Assembly: GCF_021018895.1 (NCBI RefSeq)
Contig: NC_079377.1
Location: forward strand, 8,686,501 to 8,750,500
Reading direction: 5' to 3'
Length of the DNA stretch: 64,000 bases
Source: Seriola aureovittata
Lineage: Eukaryota > Chordata > Actinopteri > Carangiformes > Carangidae
The position numbers and the translations under genes are program-made. The notes below the pieces were generated by a model that saw only the letters and a program-made list of their open reading frames with translations, ran no database searches and was not told where the DNA came from. How positions within the stretch are numbered: the stretch's first letter is position 1; each line of letters starts with the position of its first letter. Below are positions 55,187 through 64,000 of this stretch, in pieces.

Positions 55187-55858
55187 GTGTCATTTCATTA
55201 AGTCTCAGGGGGTCGCGCCACCTCCTGCAGTGAGGTGTCTCTCCCCAGAGTGTGAGTGACAGTACTCTCGTAGGGAAGCCATTGTGTCAGTCAGGCCTCA
55301 CTGGTTTCAAATGCTGTTTACATTAAAGGGGAGAGAAAACCAGTATGTTGTCGTCTTTTTTGTGTGTGTCTGCGTGTGTACGTGTGTGTACTGAAGCCTG
55401 AACCAACTCATAAACCTCTCATTCCACAAATGGTGGGAAAATGTGTGTGTGTGTGTGTTAAAAGTTAAAATTCAATTTATAATAGTTTGGACAAGTTTAC
55501 TTGGTTATTACTTAAAAGATCAACTCTGTGTTGCTTTTAAAGTTGGCTTTTGTATATACAAAAAAATGTTGAGAAGAACTCCCACACACTATATTGCTTA
55601 CTGCTGAAATATTTGACTACAGTGTTTTCGTTCTGTCCGACCATCAAAAACATGTCGCTCATTCAGTTGTGCAGAGATTTTTTTTCTAATTTGAGATATA
55701 CAGCTTTTGCACAGTTTTGGAGAAATACATTGATGTAAATCTGTAGTCTTCCCTGTCTGACATGATATATTTAGGGTGAACTCTCGGTTTCCCATTTCCC
55801 TCTTTATTTACTGTGTGGTATGGACTTGAGACTGCCAGAGCAAACTCACTTTCCTTAC

Positions 55859-55897
55859 AGTACAGGAAGTGCTATAAAGGCGAGTACTTCCTGTACT
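55859..55897. repeat. Short inverted repeat with ETS-type cores
   Basis: AGTACAGGAAGT (55859-55870) and ACTTCCTGTACT (55886-55897) are exact reverse complements around a 15-nt spacer. Each arm carries a GGAAG core in opposite orientation, so this could be a head-to-head ETS site as well as a hairpin. Confidence 0.6.
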
Positions 55898-56090
55898 TAA
55901 GAAGAGAAAGCCTCTCTCCATTAAGAGAGGAGATAGATGGAGCTGTACATTAAATACCTTGTCAGAGACATCAGACTACTTCCCTCATATCATGGGATAA
56001 TGTTGCTTTAGCAAATTGAGTGCTATATCCAAAGTCAGGCTAGTACAGATCCTTGAGCTGTAGCATTAAAATCAGCCTGCATGTTGGCCC

Positions 56091-56260
56091 ATACAGTGTG
56101 GTCTGAAAGTCTGAGACCTCTTTCCCATTTTCATATCACCCAAATGATTCTATGACAAATTGCAGCTCTCCCCTATTTCATTTAAATTTGAAGAGACATC
56201 TTGTAGAATTAGTAGTTTGCATGAGGTCAAGCATTAGTGAGCTTGAGTCACAACCACCAT
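56091..56260. repeat. Possible Tc1/mariner-like terminal fragment
   Basis: TACAGTGTGGTCTGAAAGTC followed by TGAGACC resembles Tc1/mariner termini in fish (TA then CAGTG..., with the phrase 'AAAGTCTGAGACC'). No transposase frame and no opposite terminus were found nearby. Weak call. Confidence 0.35.
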
Positions 56261-56907
56261 TTCCCACTTCACATTTGTGCGAATCCGTCTACTCTTCCCT
56301 TCACTAATTGCACCCGCTACTCAGCTACAAATTTAGGTGATGAAAAAATAAATAGGAAGTGAATCCAGTAATTTTTCTTCACTCTTCTGAAATGCAACCA
56401 TGAATCTCCACTGAGCCCGGAGTGAAGGGGGGATGGAGCTTGACTTGCTGGTCAGGATCACCGCTGGCCAAGCTGCGGTCTGTAACTCCATACACTGGCA
56501 TCCTCATTAGACCAGAGCCCTGAGCAGAAACAGAACATCCAGATGAGAGCACACTGTCCATTTGATCCTCAAGATACATCCACATTGCCCCTGATCACAA
56601 CCAGCATCTCGGCCATCAACAAACCAACAGAATGAAAAGCCTAAAGGCAAATAAACAGACATACTGACATGCATCGAACACATTCTCCACTTTGTCTCCC
56701 CCTCTCTCATTATTTCTGTTTTAAGATTTACCTCCCTGTTTGCCTGCCTCAGTTTCTCAATTTCCTCCAATGACAGCACACACCCATTCAACATGGACAT
56801 TTGTACAACAGATGTAGAGATGGAAACCAGCTGCAGTTCTGCTCTGAAGTCTTTCCTCTTCTTGGAAGCTGATGAGTAGAAAGAGAAATGCGTCCCCGAC
56901 CCCCACA

Positions 56908-56958
56908 TCTCTGTCTCTCTCTTTCTCTCTCTCTCTTTCTCTCTCTCTCTGTCTCTTG
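56908..56958. repeat. Imperfect (CT)n tract
   Basis: CT-rich low-complexity run, interrupted by TTTC and GTC units. Confidence 0.85.
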
Positions 56959-57317
56959 TTGACTGTCCCTACTCTTCCCTGTATTTTCCTTTCCGCCAGT
57001 GGATTGCTACAATGGTGGGAAATTTGAGGGATTTTAAGTGTGAAAAGTAGACTAAGAAACCAAACTAAGTGATGTGTCCATTGACCTCCTCCGCTCCATT
57101 TCAATACGGGTACGGGTCACGTACAGACAACGAACAGCGCTGTCCGTGGTTCTGAAACAAGGACGAGACATAAGACATAAAGCCTATTTAACAGCACAGG
57201 TCTTTGCTTAAATGCCAGTCGGTTGGTCGGAGCGTGTGTGTGTGCACGTGTCGGTGTTGCAGGTGTCGGCTACATGCAGGAGATGCCGACTTAAATCTAT
57301 GGCTAACAATTTGAAAT

Positions 57318-58180
57318 GACAGAATAGAATAGGATTAATTTATTGTCATTGCACGCCGTCATTCAACGAAATGTGCTGTGCTGCTCCTGAAAACGTTTCA
57401 CACATTAATTATTTCACACATATACCTGTCTGTGCAGGTAATACACATACAATAATAATACAAAAACATATTAGGTGCTATTGCATCTATGAGATGTAAA
57501 TGCAAAGTGTACAGATTATTGTATATTCACAATTTTGGCATAATTCCTTCCATTTCATAGTGTAATTTTGTAGTGTTTCATTCATTTAGTCCTGTGGTGT
57601 GTTGGGAGAGGGGCAGTGTTTGTGGAGATCAGTTCAGTGATGGCTCTTAGGTAAAACTTTTTGAGCCTCAAAGTGCAGGTCTTTCAGGCCCTGTAGTGCC
57701 TTCTTGATGGGTGCACAGATAAGAGATGGTGAAATGGGTGAGTAACATCCTTCAGGATTCTGTTGGATCTGTTGAAGCAGTGTGATCTGAATGTCTTCCA
57801 GTGGGGGCAGGAGAAGTCGGATTATATTCTGTGATGTGGTAATGACGCTCTGGAGAGCTTTCCTGTCTGCTGCTGAACAGTTGGCATACCATGTTATGAT
57901 GCAATACGTCAAGATGCTCTCTATAGAGCAGTGGTAGAAGGACTTAAGCAGCTTTGCAGACAGTGTCCTTAAAAAGCAGAGCTGCTGTTGAGCCTTCTTG
58001 ATCAGAGCAGAGTTGGAGTTGGAGTTGATTTTCCATGTGAGGTCCTCAGAACTGTGGGTTCCCTGAAACTTAAAGCTGGAAACCCCCTCCACTTCCTCTC
58101 CGTTGATGTTGAAGAAGGAGTGGTCCTCACGGTGTCTCCTGAAGTCTAAAATGAGCTCTTGTTTTTTTGTTTGTTTTTTT
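57318..58180 (-). mobile_element. 3'-terminal fragment of an L2-type LINE
   Basis: On the minus strand, 58160-57634 reads ELILDFRRHREDHSFFNING, VEGVSSFKFQGTHSSEDLTW, then KKAQQQLCFLRTL, FYHCSIESILTYCIITWYAN and CSAADRKALQ. This is the region after the reverse-transcriptase core in fish L2/Rex-like LINEs (consensus FKFLGVHI..DLTW...KKAQQRLYFLR...FY.C.IESILT..ITVWYGNC...DRKALQ). The frame is open for ~150 codons but lacks the catalytic reverse-transcriptase motifs and endonuclease, so it is a 5'-truncated dead copy. The probable 3' end (minus strand) is GTGCAATGACAATAAATTAA, then TCCTATTCTATTCT, the tail type of these elements. A T7G-type run at 58160-58193 marks the truncated side. The clade assignment is from memory. 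Confidence 0.8.
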
Positions 58181-58193
58181 GTTTGTTTTTTTG

Positions 58194-61100
58194 ATGATCA
58201 GTGATGATTGTTGTTGGTAAATTGTAATCAAGCTGTTTTTTCCATAGATGAATATTCCTTCAGCTGTAAAGCAGACAGACAGAACCGTGCTTGTTGTTTA
58301 ACAAAGACTTCAGGTTCTTTAGGTTGTTGATAGCTGTTTGTGGTATATGAAGGTGAAAGCCTACTGATAGCTTGGAGCCTTTAAGTTATTTGAGCAGGAA
58401 GGTCGTATACTGGTTCAGTTGTACCCACCATCTTAAACCCCCTTTGTGTTGGCGTTTATCGGTCACACTTATCCCCAAGGAAGTCTGTCTTCCTGTGCTA
58501 TCTCAGATCGTCGCCTTCACTTTGTTGGTGTCTAGATGCCTATCAACAGGTGCAGTACCTGGACAAACACTTCACACAGCTATGACTCGGAGAGACCAAA
58601 CATTTCATTTCCTGTCCATAAACCCATAATCTACAGTGCATAGGAGGTGGCGAGCCTACAGTAATCTGGCTTTGGTTGGTACAGCCCATGCTGCCTTATT
58701 TCTTGCGTGCTTGCAGTGTGAACACAAAGCGCTTTTCTCAGCACAGAGGTGTGGTGGGTGAGAGCTGAGCTCTTGAATTGTTCATAGAAACAACATAATC
58801 ACTTTGACCGTGTTCAGCTCAACCTGTGTGGGTGGAAGCACGACAAGTGGCGTGTGTTGCCAAGTAACAGTACCCGTGATTAGCTGTGTGATCGTCCATA
58901 GTAATTATTTGATTTTGAAAGTCAGAGTCATTTCTCAAGGCTGGCAGACTATTGTTCCTATGGAAATGGGGCGATATCTGTTTGTTTGAGGGATTTTTCT
59001 TTGTTTTTGCCTATAATTTGATTCATCTGTGCTCTGCTCAGTACTTGCATCAGTTAGTTATCCTTCATCAGTATGTATCCCTGTGCTACAGCCAGCACCC
59101 ACCTGATAGTCTGTTGGTGATTTACGACTAAATGGAACATAGATTATACAAGGAACCACTAAATCAGATATTCTTTCAACATGTCTGGCAGTAAAAAAGG
59201 AGACATTAAACATTTGTGGGTGATTTTCTTTTTTCTTTCCTCCTAATTGCTCTTTTTCCTCCCAGTTCTTCTCTCTTCACCACTCAGATGCAGCTCTCTC
59301 TATGCTAATACAAACATTGCTTTCAAAGCTAAATGCTGAACCTCACTGGGGGTCTGCCACATCCTGCCCATTCCTCTGTTATTGAAATTATCGCAGGCGC
59401 TTCAAATGTCATGAACCCCCTACAGCACACACAAAGTCATCCCTTGAGATTCTAAAGTGGCACTTACTCTGCAATGTCCTTTTGATATATTACGCTAAAT
59501 GGCAACTGTAAATGAAACAGAGATTGATGCATTTAAATCTCAAAGGGAAATATCTCCTAATGGTTTTCTCAAACTCTCGCTGCATAAAAGATGCATGTGG
59601 AAATATGCTATTTTCTTTCTTTTTTTTAGGTGGAAAAAGTCAAGTCAGTTCGAATTGTTTCCAGTACATTTGAATCCATTCTGACATTCTTAATGGCCTT
59701 TTCACCTTTTGTTAAAAAATAGTTTTAAGCTTTCATAACTAAGAAAAATTACTTATTTAAATGGTTATGATTGCACGTATGCAGACATCACCACAGTTTT
59801 CTGTCCCAAAGAACTCACCAGTTGATACTGAGAAGCCCCTATGCTCCTGTTAACACTAGGCACTAAAATATGTCTTGAAATCCAGTCACAAATGACGGCT
59901 CTAAATACAACAGTAAAAATACCCTAAAATACATTAAGTAAACAAAAGGATCAAATCAATTGAGCCATGTTTTAATGTCAGAGTACCGCCCGTCCCACAG
60001 ACCTCCCACATACCATGGACATACCAAAAAACTACTCCATGCCTAAAATGAAGTAGTGAAAAAGGCATGATGAGTTTTTCTCAGTGCATCACCTCATAAA
60101 ACAAAATCCCATCACAGATGGCTGGCCAAGACATTGTTTAAACAGATTCTGATGCCAGGTGTGCACTGTAGTTTCATGTGGATCAAACTGGACTCAGTAT
60201 GTGTATAGAAGATACCGAATCTGAACAGAGTCCCAAATAAGACCCTACATGGATATATGTAGGCTGTTCAAATGGACCACCTGTTGGCTTGTAAAATGAT
60301 GGCACAGAGTGCCTTGTTTATTTAAAAGATAATACCGATAATGATTTGGGATACACATGCATGAAAAACATCAGGAAAAGTGTTGGAATGACACTTGCTC
60401 TTAAACTCTCACAATGGGATGCTTTTAATGTCAGATTACATAATCACATAATCATCAAGTGTGCAATTAGTTCAGTATGTTTCATGTCTGTTCTCACTGG
60501 TGTTTGGACCTGGTTCTGTGTTATGAATTACAGAGGCTGAGGGAGTTTGTTCTGTGTAGTTTTTGTTACTGCTTTAGCGTTGCTTTTCTTATGTTAGAAT
60601 GCTCTGATAAGTTAATACTGTGTGTGGTGTGTTCAAATGTGGCATTAGTTTCAAACAATTGAAAAATCTCTATATTTCCTGTTAGTTTTGGACATGGCCA
60701 ACTTCCCAGTGCTGATTTGAGACAGTTTGCTGTCCTTGTTGAGTTGAATTGTTTCCTGTTGTGGATAAAATTATAATCCCAGTACAATAAGTATAAATAA
60801 GTTGTGGGAGCTTTAATGAAACGAGCTGACACCCTGTGACGTTTGTTGTTACTGATGTCCTGCTGCTGGATGTTAACTTTCTAGCTTGAAATGGCTTTAA
60901 TCAACCTTTTGTCATAGTGTTCATTTAAATAAATTGCGTCAGTGTTGAAATAAAGAAGTTAAAAGCTTGTTGACTGAAAACACCTCCACTGATCATTACA
61001 GAATATAAAGCAAATGCATCTTTGCTCACCTTCAGACTACATGTATGCAGTGTTGGATATCTCCCACTGAAACTCTCTGCTGTTTACAGAGTCAACACAT

Positions 61101-64000
61101 TCATGAAAACACACAGTTGCACCTATGTGGTCCGCAGTCACAGGGACCTTTCTTACAGCTGTAGAGACTCCAGTGACTGCACTCACAGTAGACGTCTGTC
61201 CAAAGAGGTTGTGGCTAATTAAACCGTGGTGACTACACTGAGCTCACTCTGCAGAGCCAGCCAAGCTCTGCTAGGAAACCTATACCACAGAGTAGCTTGG
61301 TCCTGGAAACAACCTGGTTGCCATGTTTGTTTGATTCACGCCCCCCCCCCCCCCCCCGCCAGCATCAACATCTGTTTGTGTTTGTGTGTGGAGGAGAGGT
61401 AGATACAAAGAGGCCAGGAGGCCACCCATGTCTTTTTTTTTTCTTTTCTTTTTTTTTTTTTTTTTTCTGAATGAACTGATTGATACACACACCGTCCTGT
61501 TGCCTAGCTTTCATGACATTTCATGTCAAAGGTCTTTTTTTGAGTCAGCTTTAGACATGAAGTGGCATCAGGAGGAATTCAGTAGAAAAGCAAAAATAAT
61601 TCTGTTTCACAGTTTCTTCAACGGGGATATTGCAGGTTGCTTTTACCAGAGGGATTCAGAAAGCTTTTAAAAACAGACTTCCGAAGGCCAGTGGCAGATG
61701 GACTGTTAAAGTGTGATGAGAGAGACAACAAGGCAGAATGAGAGAGAAACTGGGGTTTAATGGAGTCTTTATTTTACTCTGGAGCCCCATTCAGTGACTG
61801 TAAGAATCTGACTCTCAAGAATGGGCATATTCATCCATCCATCCATCATTAAGTATTCCATCCTCTCGTCTTTGTAAATTGTCTCATTAGATCATGAAAT
61901 TGATACTGCCCTGACAGAGGAATCTCATTTCAAACCTCTTTTTTAATTATCTTGCTTAAATATATTAGCAGTTGGATGCTGTAGCAGAAACCTGACATTG
62001 GATTGACCTAGAATAAAATTGTAATCCTCATATCTCCCACACAATCTCCTGTCCTTCTTAGTTTGGTAGGTAATAGAGTAATGACGCTAGCAGACCCTCT
62101 TTTACAGCCTTCATGAAACCAAAAGCCCCAGTGACTCTGGGCATAATATAAGTTGTCCGAGTGACAGAAACAAGTGTTCAGGCCTCTTCTCCTGAATACA
62201 TTTTCTTTTTTCTATCATTTTTTCTTAAAATCTTCCTTCTTTCTTATCTTGCCTTACTTTCTTCCATACTGGGTAGTTTGCCAAGGGATTGTAGAGTGCC
62301 ACCACATGCCCAGTTGGCAGTCACGTCTGGACATAGCCGAGGTGCAGGCGTTAGCCAGAGCCGCCTGCAGAGAGGAGACCAACACTGGCAGCCAGGGACT
62401 CAGCACTCATCTGCTACCAGAGCCAGTGAGGGAACCATCATTTATTACCTCCGCTGATGCGAAAAGCAGCTCCTGTCACTCTGGAGACATATTGTCCTGT
62501 GATTTCTGCACTCTATAAGGTTTCCGTCCCAAGTCTGCTTGTTTGGCCCTGGGTTGTGCAGCGGAGGTATTTTTCCCTTCTCTCTGTTTAATCCATTGAA
62601 GTTGTTCATCCTCACAGATCATATTTCACAAGGCAGGAGAGTTGGAAACAGCATCCCACTTCTTCCAACTCTGCTTTATCTCATATCTGTCATTTTACTC
62701 TATTGAGGCTACGTCTGCAGGCCTGCAGAGGAAGGTTTAACCATGCAGCTGCCTACAGTTCTCTAACTCCCACTTACCCAGCAGACTCTTCAGCCTGTAA
62801 CATCTATCAGACTGGTGTGTTTAGCCTGGCTGCAAACTGCTGAGCTCCTCTGATCCACTGTGACTTAATCTTCCATCTTTGGCTCATAATGCTGGAAAAA
62901 TATTGTGAGTGTGACCCCAGATGTTTGACATTAGTGTTCCTTTATATGTAGTTTGATACTAAATCCTCCGTTAAGTTTAGCACATGCCCTCTGCAGGGTA
63001 GTTATAGCACTTACTTGTGTAAACAGTTTGCATTAGGCTTTCATGTCTGCTGTGTGTGGAGCCTTTGTTGTGTATATAAAAAAAACTAAACATATGTACA
63101 AGAAATGGCGGCCTTTATTCTCCACTGCTGCACTTTTCCCTCTAAAAAGTGGTCTCATTACTGGATTAGTGCCCAGTTTTTCAGGACCAAAGACACAGGA
63201 ATGGCCCAGCCTACCTTACCTGAGCAAAGCCTAATCCGTCTTAATCTAATAATTGCTCCCATATTCATTCTGTCTCACAAGAGCACAGCTGCAGGGGATG
63301 GCTGTGGCTCCAGATTGCTGTGCACCATGGATAATGATACCCATGGTCCCTTTCATGGCCAGGATCAGATCGTTGGATGTCGCAAAGGTTTTTCATCATC
63401 ATCGTTTGGGCGTTCCAGACAAATTGTATAACTTCTTATCAGTGTGCCTTTCTTGCCTCTGTTCCTCTTTCTTTCCCTCCCTCCTTCTCAGCTCATGTTT
63501 TGTTGGCGTGCGTAGGTTACACTGAGATGCATTAGGCTGCCTGTGTTTCAACAGTCAGCCTTTTATGAGTGGGTGTTGAAAATTGATGAGAGTTGGCCAT
63601 GCTCACATGTCTATATGTTTATATTTAAGATACAGCATGACAGTTATGAAGCCTAGTGTAGAAGGACGGGGGGGGGTGATGAGCGATTGGGGTCATATCT
63701 CCCCTGGGAGGCGTCTTCATGTGCTGGAGCTTCATCTGTCATAAAGCAGGCAGATGACTCTCCGTGAACCACCATTTACACACCATACGATAACAAGGAA
63801 TAGCATGACAATGTGATGCCATGGTAATGCTCTATGTTAAAGTTAAATTACCACAGCAGTGACATAAAAGAAGAGAGTCAATCCTTGGACACAGAAACAT
63901 CTGCTTCTACAAACTGGTGACATGGAATTGGAGCAAAAATGTTATAGTAAGCGTACAGGAACAGAACTATTTGTAATTGTGAGCTATTTAGAAACACAAA
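58194..64000. other. Intronic spacer to window end
   Basis: No gene, RNA gene or exon supported. Contains a run of 17 C (61341-61357), a T-rich low-complexity run (61431-61466) and a short TCCA array (~61833-61847). Open frames to 114 codons (62174-62518) show no domain. Confidence 0.6.
61341..61466. repeat. Homopolymer C17 and T-rich run
   Basis: Seventeen consecutive C at 61341-61357 and a nearly pure T stretch at 61431-61466; low-complexity sequence, likely to be variable or prone to sequencing error. Confidence 0.9.

Larger units (their letters stand above)
24279..64000 (+). other. Presumed first intron of ptk7 (at least 39.7 kb, runs off the window)
   Basis: From the donor at 24279 to the window end I could not support any further coding exon. 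In particular nothing reads as an immunoglobulin domain (Cys...Trp...Asp-x-Gly-x-Tyr-x-Cys), which PTK7 exon 2 and later exons should encode. No nested gene or RNA gene is evident. The content is AT-rich spacer, microsatellites and degraded transposons, listed separately. Confidence 0.5.

Noticed and set aside
56507..57104. Minus-strand frames of 115-133 codons
   Set aside because: The frames run through a CT/GA low-complexity tract and show no family resemblance.
62174..62518. 114-codon frame near the window end, considered as ptk7 exon 2
   Set aside because: No immunoglobulin Cys/Trp pattern and no match to PTK7; the start is T-rich low-complexity DNA.

Overview
The window is vertebrate nuclear DNA, most probably from a spiny-rayed (percomorph-type) teleost. 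The coding sequence is split into short exons with GT-AG introns. The spacer is AT-rich with long CA/GT microsatellites, and it carries several repeat families I recognise from ray-finned fish genomes. I see no bacterial, viral or plasmid features.

Layout. (1) 1-5153: non-coding, presumably the 5' region or first intron of klc4. (2) 5176-20310, + strand: a complete kinesin light chain gene. I reconstructed 15 coding exons with phase-consistent splice sites; together they encode 631 residues. The C-terminal block (MKRAASLNYLN) and the order of domains fit KLC4 better than KLC1, KLC2 or KLC3. A probable 9-nt in-frame microexon lies at 12746-12754, and two further splice choices are visible (a NAGNAG acceptor and in-frame tandem donors). 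(3) 20311-~20910: 3'UTR with a poly(A) signal. (4) ~20.9-23.6 kb: AT-rich intergenic DNA with a pentanucleotide microsatellite and a perfect 17-bp-arm hairpin. (5) ~23.64-24.28 kb: a CpG-rich promoter-like block and a first coding exon of 40 codons plus one base, on the + strand. In human (6p21.1) KLC4 is followed on the same strand by PTK7, a gene with a long first intron, so I read this exon as the start of ptk7. That call rests on position, not on sequence similarity. (6) 24279-64000: no further exon recognised; presumably one intron of at least 39.7 kb. It holds microsatellites, a 3'-terminal LINE fragment (minus strand), several short inverted-repeat elements, and a ~158-bp segment present twice, the second copy sitting inside another repeat.

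How the genes relate: KLC4 is a cargo-binding subunit of kinesin-1 on microtubules and PTK7 is a catalytically inactive receptor-type kinase of planar cell polarity/Wnt signalling. They are neighbours by conserved synteny and I see no sign that they are co-regulated. I found no undescribed multi-gene system. The observations most worth checking are the candidate microexon, the templated-looking duplication (41591-41748 copied to 44306-44464), the tandem splice sites, and a few enhancer-like motif clusters.
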